Below, in pieces: positions 19,623 through 28,996 of a DNA stretch of 64,000 nucleotides. Made by a program: the position numbers and the translations under genes. Every line of letters begins with the position of its first letter. Position 1 is the first letter of the stretch. Origin of the DNA: Micromonospora orduensis (lineage in GTDB: Bacteria > Actinomycetota > Actinomycetes > Mycobacteriales > Micromonosporaceae); NCBI RefSeq assembly GCF_006228125.1, contig NZ_VDFY01000162.1, positions 1-64,000 of the forward strand, read 5' to 3'. The notes beneath the pieces were generated by a model. That model did not search any database, had not been told where the DNA came from, and was given only the letters and a program-made list of their open reading frames with translations.

Positions 19623-22372
19623 CGTCGACCTCCGAGCCGTCGTTCGGGCAGGAGCGGATCTGGCTGCTGGAGCAGCTGCTGCCGGACACGCTGATGCACC
19701 ACCTCACCCTCGCCTACGAGATCCGGGGGCCGCTCGACCCGGCGGTGCTCGGCCGCGCCGCCGATGCGGTGGTGCAGCGGCACGCGGCGCTGCGTACCAC
19801 CTTCCACGATCACGACGGCCGTCCCTTCGTGACGGTGCACGACGCCGCGCCACCCGTGCTGCGCGTGGTGCCGGTGGCGTCCTTCGACGAGTGGTCGGGC
19901 CGGGCCGAGGCGGAGATCGCGGCGAAGTTCGACCTCTCCGAACTGCCGCTGCTGCGGATGACCGTGTTCCGGATCGCCGAGGACCATCACGTCCTGCTGG
20001 TCGTGCTGCACCACATCGTCGCGGACGGCGCCAGCATGGGAGTGCTCCTCGACGAGCTCTCCGACGCCTACGCCGCCCTGCGCGACGGCGGCCCGTGGCG
20101 GCCCGCGGACCTGCCCACCACCTACCAGCGGCACGTCGAGCAGCAGCGCACCGCCGCGGCGGACGGCACCTGGGCCGAGGATCTCGCCTACTGGCGGGAG
20201 CGCCTGCACGACGCCCCTGCCATCTTCACGATGCCCGGCGCGGCCCCACGCCCGAGCCGGCCGACCCTGTCGTCGCATGGGGCACAGGCGTCGCTCACCG
20301 ACGACGACGTCACCGCGCTGCGGGAGTTCGCCCGCCGGCAGCGGGTGTCGCCGGCGATGGTCCTGTCGGCCGCGTGGGTGGCTACCCTGAGCCGGCACTG
20401 CGGGGAGCGGGACATCCTGATCGGCACCTCGGTGTCCGGGCGCGACCGCGCCGAACTGCGCGGCCTGATCGGTCTGTTCATGGACGTGGTGACACTGCGG
20501 GTGCAGCTGCCCGCCAGCACGAGCTTCGCCGACCTGGTCACCCGGGTACGCGACGAGACACTTACCGCCATGATGCACCGTCGTCCGCCGTTCACCGCGG
20601 TGGTGGCCGAGCTCGGCGGCGAGCGGAGCCTGGCGTACAACCCGGTCTACCAGGTGCTGTTCAACAACGCCTCGCGGTCGTCGGAGGCGTTCGAGGACGT
20701 ACCCGAGTTGGTCTGTCGACGGCTGCCGTTGGCCTCCGGGACCATCCAGACCGATCTGGAGATGGTCGTGGTCGCCGGGGCCGACCAGCGTACGCAGCTC
20801 AGCCTGGAGGTCAGCGCGGACCTCTACGACGAGAGCACCGCCGCCCTTCTGCTGGACCACATGGTCAACCTGCTCCGCGACGGGATGGCCGCGCCGGACA
20901 CCCTGGTGGAGCGGCTCAGCCTCATGAACGAGGAGCAGCGCCGGGACCTGCTGCGCCTCTGCGCACCGCCCCGCACTCCCCTGCCCGACGTCCGCAGCGT
21001 CCTGGAGCTGGTGCTCGCCTCGATCGACAGGCGGCCCGACGCGCCGGCGATCCGCAGCGGGAGTCGCCGGTTCACCTACGCCGAGCTGGGGCGGCACGTC
21101 GGCCGGCTCGCCGACCGGTTGGCGCGGCAGGGGGTGACCCGCGGTGACGTGGTCGCCGTCCATCTCGACCGGTCCGTGGAGGCCCTGCTCGCGATGCTGG
21201 CGAGTTGGCAGCTCGGCGCCTCGTACCTGCCGGTGGACCCGACGTACCCCCGTCGCCGGATCGAGTTCATCCTGCGCGACGCGAAGGCCCAGGTGATCGT
21301 CACCGGACCGGCCACCGCCCCGGACGCCTTCTCCGCCCTCGGCGCGTCGGTCGTCGTGCTGGACGAGGTCGACGGCGACGCCGCCGACGCTCCGGCGCTG
21401 AGCGTCCCAGCGGGAGGCGGCGGTGAGGACTCCGCGTACGTCATCTACACCTCCGGTTCCACCGGGCAGCCCAAGGGCGTCAACGTGCCGCATCGCGCGG
21501 TGGTGAACTTCCTGACCTCGATGGCGCGCCGGCCGGGCCTGACCCAGGACGACGTGATGCTCGCCCTGACCAGCCCATCCTTCGACATCTCGGTATTGGA
21601 GCTGTTCCTACCCCTGACGGTCGGCGCACGGATCGCGCTCGCGTCGACGGACGACGCGCGCGACCCCCAACGCCTGCTGGACCTGCTCACCGAGGAACGG
21701 GTGACCGTGGCCCAGGCCACGCCGGTGACCTGGGACGCCATCCTGGCGCTGGCCCCGGCGGGCCTGCGCCTGCGCCTGGCGCTCTGCGGCGGTGAGGCGC
21801 TCACCCGCCCGCTGGCCAACCGGCTCTGCGCGGTCGCCGACGAGGTGTGGAACATGTACGGCCCGACGGAGACGACTGTGTGGTCGCTGATCGCCCCGGT
21901 ACGCCCCGGACCCGAGGACGAGGTCGTGCCGATCGGCCGCCCGATCCAGAACACCTCGGCCTGGGTGCTCAACGCCGACGGTGCTGTGCTGCCGGCGGGT
22001 GTGGTGGGTGAGCTGCACCTGGGCGGGAGCGGCGTGGCGCTGGGCTACCGGGGCCGCCCGGGGCTGACGGACCAGCGCTTCGTCGACGGACCGCCGGAGA
22101 CCGGCGCCGAACGCCTCTACCGGACCGGCGACCTGGTGCGGCTACGCCCCGACGGCGACTTCGAGTTCCTCGGGCGGGCCGATTCGCAGGTCAAGATCCG
22201 GGGTCACCGGATCGAGGTGGACGAGATCGCAAGCCTGCTGCGCCGGCACCCCCGCGTGAAGGACGCCGTGGTCGTGACCCGGGACGACGGGTCCGGTAAC
22301 CGCCAGCTGCTGGCCTACGTGGTGCCCGCCGGGCCCCGCGTGCCGGCTGCCCAGACGAACGAATCGAGATGA
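19619..22372 (+). CDS. NRPS C-A protein lacking the end of the A domain (split adenylation domain, part 1), glycine-like code
   Basis: 917 residues. Condensation domain (about 5-430; HHIVADG about 131, NPVYQVLFNN) followed by an A domain (about 455-917) with IYTSGSTGQPKG (about 607), FDISVLE, YGPTETT (about 746), YRTGDLV and GRADSQVKIRGHRIE (about 851). It stops after LLAYVVPAG, before the DYMVP/A10 lysine segment, and has no PCP. Those missing parts are the preceding gene. Selectivity positions read by eye are D-I-L-Q-L-G-M-V-W, with Lys supplied by the partner, close to the glycine code as I remember it. The GTG start overlaps the previous stop and the stop overlaps the next ATG (ATGA). Without the partner lysine, aminoacyl-AMP formation should be weak, so co-assembly is expected. 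Confidence 0.92.
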   Translation: MTSTSEPSFGQERIWLLEQLLPDTLMHHLTLAYEIRGPLDPAVLGRAADAVVQRHAALRTTFHDHDGRPFVTVHDAAPPVLRVVPVASFDEWSGRAEAEIAAKFDLSELPLLRMTVFRIAEDHHVLLVVLHHIVADGASMGVLLDELSDAYAALRDGGPWRPADLPTTYQRHVEQQRTAAADGTWAEDLAYWRERLHDAPAIFTMPGAAPRPSRPTLSSHGAQASLTDDDVTALREFARRQRVSPAMVLSAAWVATLSRHCGERDILIGTSVSGRDRAELRGLIGLFMDVVTLRVQLPASTSFADLVTRVRDETLTAMMHRRPPFTAVVAELGGERSLAYNPVYQVLFNNASRSSEAFEDVPELVCRRLPLASGTIQTDLEMVVVAGADQRTQLSLEVSADLYDESTAALLLDHMVNLLRDGMAAPDTLVERLSLMNEEQRRDLLRLCAPPRTPLPDVRSVLELVLASIDRRPDAPAIRSGSRRFTYAELGRHVGRLADRLARQGVTRGDVVAVHLDRSVEALLAMLASWQLGASYLPVDPTYPRRRIEFILRDAKAQVIVTGPATAPDAFSALGASVVVLDEVDGDAADAPALSVPAGGGGEDSAYVIYTSGSTGQPKGVNVPHRAVVNFLTSMARRPGLTQDDVMLALTSPSFDISVLELFLPLTVGARIALASTDDARDPQRLLDLLTEERVTVAQATPVTWDAILALAPAGLRLRLALCGGEALTRPLANRLCAVADEVWNMYGPTETTVWSLIAPVRPGPEDEVVPIGRPIQNTSAWVLNADGAVLPAGVVGELHLGGSGVALGYRGRPGLTDQRFVDGPPETGAERLYRTGDLVRLRPDGDFEFLGRADSQVKIRGHRIEVDEIASLLRRHPRVKDAVVVTRDDGSGNRQLLAYVVPAGPRVPAAQTNESR

Positions 22373-23184
22373 CGATGAACACCACGTGGCGGGTTCTCGC
22401 CCCGGGACCCAGCGATCGCGTGCTCCTCGCCGTGGACTTCGGTCCCGGCCGTCGCGAGGCCGGTTTCAGCGACCTGGTCGCCAACCTCGCACCGGAGCCT
22501 GTGGTGTGGGAGACGGTGTTCGCCGTGCAGACCGGTGACCTGGTCGCCGGCACGGATCCCGACCGCTGCCTGAGCCGCTGGCTCGACGACGTCGCGAACG
22601 CCGGGCTGGAGGTGGGCGGGGTGCTCGGCTACTGCGCCGGCGGCGCGTTGGCCCGCCAGGCCGCCGGCCTGCTGCGTACGCGCGGTCTGCCCGAGCCTCC
22701 GGTCGTGCTGCTCGACCCCAACGACGTCGACGGCGCACTGATCCAGGACCTCTTCGCCACGTCCGTGGAGGGTTACGCGGGCCTGCTGTCGGACGACCAG
22801 GTCCGGGACGCCCTCGCTGCCGCCGAGGACTTCACCGGCACCCTCGGGCCGGACATCGGCAGGCGGCCCGCCACGGCGCTCGCCGAGGCGATGCGCGGCC
22901 TCCAGGCCGTGTACGACGACGTCGTCCTCTCGGTGTGCAAGATGCTGGACGCCGACGACGAGGTGGGCCGTGAGTTCTCGGAGCGGTTCTCCGCGTTCCT
23001 CGGCTACCTGGTCACCGCCGGACGCGCGGGCGCCGCGCGGGGCGGCTCGGAGACGGTCATCGTGTCCGAACGTCACGACCTGCCCGCCGGGTTCGGTGTC
23101 GCGGACCATCGCCTCCCGGTGCCGCGCGCGACGCTGCTGGCCGATCCCGGCGTCGCGCGCATCGTCGCGGAGGCGCTGCGCTGA
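22369..23184 (+). CDS. Thioesterase-like alpha/beta hydrolase with Cys nucleophile
   Basis: 271 residues with an alpha/beta-hydrolase pattern. The nucleophile elbow is VLGYCAGGALA, so Cys89 stands where thioesterases normally have Ser (GxSxG). VVLLDPND follows as the next conserved strand, and the C-terminal region has VADHRLPVP as a possible catalytic His. It shares its start region (DFGPGRREA versus DYPGRRPEA) and the VLLDP strand with the hydrolase part of the gene at 40082-41137, so the two look like paralogues. It is the last gene of the plus-strand assembly-line operon, coupled by ATGA. Candidate roles are chain release, ring closure, acyl transfer or editing. Cys-type thioesterases are known from beta-lactone (obafluorin) and beta-lactam (sulfazecin) pathways, but the assignment here is inference. 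Confidence 0.72.
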   Translation: MTMNTTWRVLAPGPSDRVLLAVDFGPGRREAGFSDLVANLAPEPVVWETVFAVQTGDLVAGTDPDRCLSRWLDDVANAGLEVGGVLGYCAGGALARQAAGLLRTRGLPEPPVVLLDPNDVDGALIQDLFATSVEGYAGLLSDDQVRDALAAAEDFTGTLGPDIGRRPATALAEAMRGLQAVYDDVVLSVCKMLDADDEVGREFSERFSAFLGYLVTAGRAGAARGGSETVIVSERHDLPAGFGVADHRLPVPRATLLADPGVARIVAEALR

Positions 23185-23300
23185 GCGGCCCGCCCGGACC
23201 GGCTGACCTGGACACACCGGCGACACCGCCGCGAGGTACGCGAGCGGGCCAACCGCCACCGCGTCCGGTCCGGCCCATCCATTCATCCACGGAGCGCCAC

Positions 23301-23375
23301 ATGACGAACCCGTTCTGTCGCAAACTGCCGTCCGTCGGCCGATGGCGGGAGTCTGCGCCTTCGAGCATTGCGTAG
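23301..23375 (+). CDS. Candidate 24-residue small ORF
   Basis: ATG preceded by GGAG at six bases, followed by 23 codons and TAG. The peptide starts MTNPFCRKLPSVG and contains one Cys and four Ser. MTNPF is also how many MbtH proteins begin, so this could be a remnant of an MbtH gene, but the rest does not match MbtH in any frame. It is close downstream of the operon containing a LanB-like gene, so a precursor-peptide role was considered. There is no leader/core pattern and it may be chance. Confidence 0.2.
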   Translation: MTNPFCRKLPSVGRWRESAPSSIA

Positions 23376-25383
23376 ACGCCGGCCATCGTAGGAACAGATC
23401 GACTTCGCTGCACGGATCGGCAATCCCGAGGGGGCCGTCCGCGCCTGATTGGGAGAGCCCTCGCGACAGTGCAGGACGTGAAATGCTCTCGTGGAAGTTC
23501 CTGTTCGAACATGATTGCCGGGCGCGAGCGGCCCACCCCTGATCCGTCGTTCACAGTCCGTACGACCACGCTCACCACGTGCCTCATTAGGGCTAGTCAA
23601 GTTCGGTCACGGCGTCGTACCGGTGCGTGTTTCGGGCATGGCGACGAACGTGGTCGCTCTCGCGCGGGATCGCGTACGACTCGATGACCGGAGACGGTAG
23701 CGAGATGGCCGCCTGGTACGTCGATGCGACGGCGGCCGGGACGCCGACCCGCACGATGGATCGCGATGCCGCAACAGAGACTGGCGGCGACGCGGCAGCG
23801 GGCTTATCCGGCGTTCATCGGCTGAAGACCTTCGCCGGAAGACACGGCCGGTCCGTCACCATCTTTCATGACGGCATCGCCGTGATTCGGTGGGCATTCG
23901 GTCGCCGTCGAGGTGCCCGCGTCGTGCGTGACACCCAGGCGCGCGGCACGGATCGAGGTGGACCACGCACACCAGGTCGCCGTGCGGTTCACGCCTGTCA
24001 CCCGCACCTGCCGGCGCGGCCGGCGACGTCGGCACGTGCCGGCAATGCGGCGCGCGGCGCACAGCTGGCGGGTCTGGACGCCGAGCGGACCCACGGGTCG
24101 CCGGACGCGCTCCCGGTCGGCCGTCGCGCCGGCACGGCAGCGACAGCAAACCACCTGAGGTGCGCGAAGGTCACGCCTCATCGTCCACAGTGATCGGACC
24201 CCCGGCACGGCCACGACCCGTGCCTGGCCGACGCCGCCGCCCGGGGGGAGGACCTCAGCGCCGAACCGCCGGCCGCAACGACGAAGGTGTCGGCGATCAG
24301 CGGGCTGAGTAGACATTACCTGGAACCGCCGCTGGCCATGTGCCCCGTTTCACCGATCACCCGGCGGGGCCACCGACGCGTATACCCAGCGTCGATCGGC
24401 GGCGTACCCGCAGCTATGTCGACCATCCGGTCGTTACGCCGACCACTGCTTTGCGCGACCACGGCGTGGCGGGCCGCGACCGGAGAACGGTTCCCCGACC
24501 GCTCTCTCGTCCGCCCCGCAAACGCGCCGGATCAAACACCTGCCCGCCATCCGTAAGGTCATCAACCGTGGCCACACCTGACCCATCGTGAACTTTCCAG
24601 ACGCGTTGACGACGTCCCGGAGCAGGTCCGCCCGCGACGTCACGCACACCGAACTCACCGCCACCCGCCTCCTTCGAAGAACACCATCAGCCGGTGATCA
24701 AATACCGACTGGTCGCATCGCGGCAGTGATGGGCGGACGACGTCCGGCCCCTGAGGAAAGAGGCCGTTCGATCCACCGTGGCCGCACCGCAGCGAAACGT
24801 CGCCCGAGGCGACCCGCGGGACGACGAAAGGAACGACCCCCGTTGCGCTCCTTGGGTCCCGCCGCCGACATGTTGCTCGTCACGATAACCGAACAATGGA
24901 TTGGCCGGGTCAGCTCCGGATGCGCGCCACCTTCGAACGCGAAGCCACACTGACGCCAGCTTTCTCTTCGGCGCGAAGAGGACCAGAAATGCGCGCGACA
25001 GCAACGATGGCTGCCTATTGTCTATTGCGCTCGCCGGGAGGCCGCCGCACGCCGGCTAATCGGGCAAGTCAGCATACGTTCGAAGCCTCCGGACCTCGCC
25101 TGCCCTGCGATGACGCCGGAAACAGCTCCGCGCCGAACCGGGCGCCGATCGCTCGTCGAGTCAGGTCCAAGAAAATCTTGCCACCCCTCTGACCTGGACT
25201 TTTCCCGAGGATCAGGAGGTGGCGGCCTGCCGGAAGGCGATCACGGGGACTCGACGCAAGAACGCCACTCGATCTAGGATGGATGTAGAGAGAGTTCGAT
25301 ACGACCCGGGGGCCCAGAAAGGGAGGCGATCAGTGTAAAACGGACCATCCGGTCGCAATGTGCATCACCATACGTAGCCAACC

Positions 25384-25436
25384 AACCGAAGGAAAATTGT
25401 CAGGTTTAGCGCTGGAGCGCCGGCCAACCTTCGGTT
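25384..25436. repeat. Nested inverted repeat upstream of the branched-chain aminotransferase
   Basis: AACCGAAGG at 25384-25392 pairs perfectly with CCTTCGGTT at 25428-25436. Between them is a small GCGC-TGGA-GCGC hairpin. The element lies about 110-180 bases upstream of the aminotransferase start in AT-richer sequence. It could be a leader RNA structure or a binding site. I do not see a T-box or any other known riboswitch core. Confidence 0.35.
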
Positions 25437-25560
25437 TCCTGAACGACAGGAACTATTTGCGCAGAATAAATTGTTGGTGACCGGTCGCTTCCACGACAGC
25501 CGCCGGTTGCATGCAATATATGGTCTGAGGGGGAGGGCAGTAGCCATAATAAATTTCGAC

Positions 25561-26652
25561 GTGCGTCCAAGCCGTAATCCAATGTCCGAAATGGACCGAC
25601 GGGCGATACTCGCCGCACCGGTCTTCGGCAAGGTGTTCACCGATCACATGATCACCCTGCGATGGGACGCTGAGCAGGGGTGGCACGATGGGCGACTCGA
25701 GGCTTTCCAGGACATCGCCCTGCCGCCGTCGGCGTCCGTCTTCCACTACGGGCAGGAGATCTTCGAGGGCATGAAGGCGTACCGCCAGCCGGGCGGGTCG
25801 ATCGCGCTCTTCCGTCCCGAGCGCAACGCCGCCCGGTTCAACGCCTCCGCCCGGCGACTGGCGATGCCGGAGCTCCCGGTGGAGACCTTCGTGCGCGCCG
25901 TCGAGCTGCTCGTCCAGCAGGAGCGACACTGGGTCCCCGGCGGTGACGGCACCAGCCTGTACCTTCGCCCGTTCATGATCGCGACCGAGCCCACGCTGGG
26001 GTTCACGCTCCCGTCGCGCAGCTACCTGTTCGGCGTCATCGCCTGCCCGGCATCCGCCTACTTCAGCACCCGCACCGGACCGCCGGCACTGACCGTGTGG
26101 CTGTCCGAGGAGTACGCCCGCGCCGCGCCCGGAGGGACCGGCGCCGCGAAGGCCGGCGGCAACTACGCCGCCGCCTTCCTCGCCCAGCGAGAGGCGGTGG
26201 AGCAGGGCTGCGACCAGGTGGTCTGGCTGGACGCGGTCGAGCACACCTGGGTCGAGGAGATGGGCGGGATGAACCTCTGCTTCGTCCAACAGTCGACCGA
26301 CGGCGGATCCCCGACCCTCATGACGCCCGAGCTGACCGGCACGCTCCTGCCGGGGGTGACCCGGGACTCGCTGCTCCAGCTGGCCGGGCGGCTCGGCCTG
26401 GGCCGCAGCGAGGGGCGAATCAACGTCCAGCAGTGGCGCAAGCAGTGCGAGGCCGGCGTGATCACCGAGGTCTTCGCCTGCGGTACGGCGGCGGTCATCG
26501 CGCCGGTCGGGCACGTGCGCGGGGCGAACGACGAGTGGACGATCGGCGACGGTCGCCCTGGTCCGGTGACGCTGCGCCTCCGTGACGAGCTGCTCGGCAT
26601 CCAGTACGGCCGCATCCCCGACGACCTGGGGTGGACGCGCATCGTCTGCTGA
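25561..26652 (+). CDS. ilvE: Branched-chain amino acid aminotransferase (IlvE-like)
   Basis: About 363 residues of fold type IV PLP aminotransferase: PVFGKVFTDHMITLRWD, FHYGQEIFEGMKAYR, the PLP lysine in GTGAAKAGGNYA, VEEMGGMN, and ITEVFACGTAAVI. It interconverts branched-chain amino acids and 2-oxo acids and may supply a branched amino acid or acyl starter to the cluster. The start is uncertain. Family similarity (NFDVRPSRNP) begins a few codons before the first canonical start, GTG 25561, which has no ribosome site. GGGGGAGGG at 25529-25537 is ideally spaced for an ATA codon at 25546 that fits the family N-terminus. Either a rare AUA start or a base change from ATG is possible; the ATG at 25582 would cut conserved residues. 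It is preceded by the long gene-poor region. Confidence 0.9.
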   Translation: MRPSRNPMSEMDRRAILAAPVFGKVFTDHMITLRWDAEQGWHDGRLEAFQDIALPPSASVFHYGQEIFEGMKAYRQPGGSIALFRPERNAARFNASARRLAMPELPVETFVRAVELLVQQERHWVPGGDGTSLYLRPFMIATEPTLGFTLPSRSYLFGVIACPASAYFSTRTGPPALTVWLSEEYARAAPGGTGAAKAGGNYAAAFLAQREAVEQGCDQVVWLDAVEHTWVEEMGGMNLCFVQQSTDGGSPTLMTPELTGTLLPGVTRDSLLQLAGRLGLGRSEGRINVQQWRKQCEAGVITEVFACGTAAVIAPVGHVRGANDEWTIGDGRPGPVTLRLRDELLGIQYGRIPDDLGWTRIVC

Positions 26653-26993
26653 CGGCGACGCACTCGACTGTCGGGCTCCGACGGAATGAGGCGACAGCCC
26701 GCGCGCGCGTGACGGCCCTGCCGTCACGTCCGCCGTTCCGGCGTGACCGAGGGGCACCCCGGAGCGCGCCGCGGCGACGCGACCTCCTCCGGCACCCGAG
26801 GCGCCGGTCCGGTACGCCATCGGTCCGGGCACCTCGACGTACGCCCACAGCGCCTTCACCACGACGGATCGAGCAGTTCGGCCAGGTGGGTGTTGCCGGC
26901 CGGGCCGCGGGTCGTCAATGGAATTGCAGAAAGGGCCACTGACCTTCCACGAAGACCTGGTTTCGGGGGTTTCCGAATGACATCACAGATGCC
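26653..26993. other. Intergenic region before the two-component genes
   Basis: 341 bases between the aminotransferase and the histidine kinase. No convincing gene or strong inverted repeat is visible. It presumably holds the terminator of the former and the promoter of the latter, which I cannot pinpoint. Confidence 0.4.
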
Positions 26994-28271
26994 ATGAAGC
27001 CGATCAGTTCCATACCGTCGGCCGAGGAGGCTCAACGCGAAGACGTGGCGCCGGGGATGGCGCGCCTACGGCTGGTGATCCTGGGCGTCCTGCTCGCGGT
27101 GCAGATCAGTGCGATCCTGGCCGTGCCCATGTCGCCGCGGCGGGTGGCCGTCAGCCTGGGCGCGGTCGCCATCCTGGCCGCCCTCCAGGCCCGTCACCTC
27201 GCGGTGACCGCAGCGGGCCCGCCGTGGCTGCGACTGGGCGTTCTGGCCGTCGAGGGTCTCGCCACCTACCTGCCGATGCTGGCCGCCGGGGCGGCATGGC
27301 CCGGAGCGGGGGGATTCCTCGCGGCATCGGTGCTGCTCGTGATATCCGGTCGCGCGGCATGGGTGCTGTTCGCCGCCGTCATCATGAGCGTGTTCGCGGC
27401 CGCGATGACGTCCGGGTCGGGGTTCTGGTTCGCCGAGAACATCACCATCGCCAGCCTGGCCGTCGGCCTGACCATGTTCGCCACGTGCCGCCTCACCCGC
27501 ATGGTCCGGCACGTGCAGGGCATGCACACCGAGGCGATACAGCTCGCCGTGATCAGGGAACGGATGCGGTTCGCCCGCGACCTGCACGACCTGCTCGGCT
27601 ACAGCCTGGCCGCGATCACGCTCCGGGCCGAGTTGGCCGGGCGGCTCATGAAGAGCGACCCGGCCACGGCGGGCGGCGAACTGCGGGACGTGGCCGCCAT
27701 GGCACGGCAGGCCGTCGCCGAGGTACGGCAGGTGGCCGACGGCTACCGCAACATCTCGCTGGCCCGGGAGGTGGCGGCCGTGGCCTCGCTGTTCGCCAGC
27801 GCCAACGTGACGGCCCGGGTCGAGGTGAACTGCGCGGTCCTGCCGGACAAGGTCGACTCCGTGCTGGCCATGCTCCTGCGCGAACTGACCACGAACATCC
27901 TCCGGCACAGCAGCGCGCGGAACTGCTGGATCGCGGTCGACCAGACCGAGGAACACATCACGCTGTCCGTGGTCAACGACGGGGTGCCACGGACCGCGAC
28001 CACCTACCGCGATGGCGGTGGGCTGGAGAATCTCGCCTTCCGCCTCCAGGCGGTCGGCGGCACGTTGAGCGCATCGGTACGGGACGACGGGCGGTTCCAC
28101 GTGCTCGCGGAGATCCCCGTCAGAGCTGACGCGGTCGTCGGAGCCCGGTCACACCGGACCGAACGCACCCCGTCGTCCACCCGGCGTCCGCCGACGACGT
28201 CCATTGAGGGGAGTTGCGCATGTTGCGGATCCTGCTCGCCGAGGATGTCGCCATGGTCCGCGGGGCGCTGA
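26994..28271 (+). CDS. Sensor histidine kinase, DesK/NarL-partner type
   Basis: 425 residues. The N-terminal half has five or six hydrophobic membrane segments (about 25-165). A DHp helix follows with the phosphoacceptor His198 in RFARDLHDLLGYSL (HisKA_3 style), then an HATPase domain with LRELTTNILRHS (N box), VVNDGV and GGGLENLAFRLQAVGG. The last 50 or so residues are an Arg/Ser/Thr-rich tail that overlaps the start of the response regulator gene by 52 bp, so the tail may be little more than read-through. It should sense an unknown membrane or extracellular cue and phosphorylate the adjacent regulator. The two genes form one transcript and are the likely input control of the cluster (inference). 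Confidence 0.88.
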   Translation: MKPISSIPSAEEAQREDVAPGMARLRLVILGVLLAVQISAILAVPMSPRRVAVSLGAVAILAALQARHLAVTAAGPPWLRLGVLAVEGLATYLPMLAAGAAWPGAGGFLAASVLLVISGRAAWVLFAAVIMSVFAAAMTSGSGFWFAENITIASLAVGLTMFATCRLTRMVRHVQGMHTEAIQLAVIRERMRFARDLHDLLGYSLAAITLRAELAGRLMKSDPATAGGELRDVAAMARQAVAEVRQVADGYRNISLAREVAAVASLFASANVTARVEVNCAVLPDKVDSVLAMLLRELTTNILRHSSARNCWIAVDQTEEHITLSVVNDGVPRTATTYRDGGGLENLAFRLQAVGGTLSASVRDDGRFHVLAEIPVRADAVVGARSHRTERTPSSTRRPPTTSIEGSCACCGSCSPRMSPWSAGR

Positions 28272-28828
28272 TCGCCCTCATCGAACTGGAGGAGGACCTG
28301 CGGGTCGTGGCGGCCGTCGACAACGGCACGGACATCGTCTCCACGGCGCTGAGCTGCCGACCCGACGTCGCGGTCCTCGACGTCGACCTTCCGGGCCTGG
28401 ACGGCCTGTCGGCGGCGGCACAGCTCCGGACCACGCTGCCGTGCTGTCGTACCCTCATCCTCACGAACCTGGGACGGTCCGGAACGGTCAGCCGTGCGCT
28501 CGCCGCCCGGGTGTCCGGCTTCCTGCTCAAGGACTCCCCGCCGGAGGACCTGGCGAACGCGATCCGCGCCGTCGCCGGGGGCCGCCGGGTGATCGACCCA
28601 CAGTTGGCCCTGTCCGCGTGGGACTGCGGCCAGAACCCGCTGTCCACCCGGGAGCACGAGGTGCTGCGGTTGACCGCCGGGGGCGCCGACCCCGGCGAGA
28701 TCGCCTCGGCGCTGCACCTGTCGGTCGGGACCGTCCGCAACTACCTCACGACGGTCGTGACCAAGCTGCACGCCCGCAACCGCGTCGAAGCGGTCAAGTT
28801 GGCCTACGACTCGGGCTGGCTGCCATAG
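28220..28828 (+). CDS. LuxR/NarL-family response regulator
   Basis: 202 residues from the ATG at 28220, chosen because GGGGAG lies six bases upstream; a TTG two codons earlier is less well placed. The receiver domain (1-120) has AED at the acidic pocket, phosphoacceptor Asp54 in VAVLDVDLPG and the conserved Lys in FLLKDSPPE. The C-terminal LuxR HTH (about 140-200) reads LSTREHEVLRLTAGG, IASALHLSVGTVRNYL and NRVEAVKLA. It is the cognate partner of the overlapping histidine kinase gene. It probably binds promoters of the cluster as a dimer once phosphorylated; its targets are unknown. Confidence 0.93.
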   Translation: MLRILLAEDVAMVRGALIALIELEEDLRVVAAVDNGTDIVSTALSCRPDVAVLDVDLPGLDGLSAAAQLRTTLPCCRTLILTNLGRSGTVSRALAARVSGFLLKDSPPEDLANAIRAVAGGRRVIDPQLALSAWDCGQNPLSTREHEVLRLTAGGADPGEIASALHLSVGTVRNYLTTVVTKLHARNRVEAVKLAYDSGWLP

Positions 28829-28996
28829 GTACGGGCGGCACGTCGCGACTGCGGGTGATCGGAGATTGCTGTTTGCGTGAGCAAGGTCCGAGATGGAGCG
28901 GCGTACCTCCGTCCCGCATCGTGATCACAGGTCAGTGGGCAGGACAGGCTGCGGCACAGCCGAGACCCGCAGGAACGACTCGGACGGAGGCGACCA

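Larger units (their letters stand above)
23185..25560. other. Long intergenic region without convincing genes
   Basis: About 2.4 kb between the assembly-line operon and the aminotransferase, strikingly empty for such a compact cluster. Open frames on both strands (for example 23627-24193 plus and 23804-24316 minus) have Arg-rich, low-complexity translations without recognisable motifs and lack good ribosome sites. I see no tRNA, transposase or CRISPR-like repeats. It contains one tiny frame with a good ribosome site (23301-23375) and a structured AT-richer stretch near 25384-25545. It may be a decayed gene region plus the promoter of the downstream gene. Confidence 0.5.

Noticed and set aside
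23627-24193. 188-codon plus-strand frame in the gene-poor gap
   Set aside because: Composition typical of random GC-rich frames, with no domain motif. The overlapping minus frame 23804-24316 is equally unconvincing.
25384-25545. T-box riboswitch before the aminotransferase gene
   Set aside because: The conserved T-box core sequence and a specifier-loop layout are not visible; only simple inverted repeats are present.
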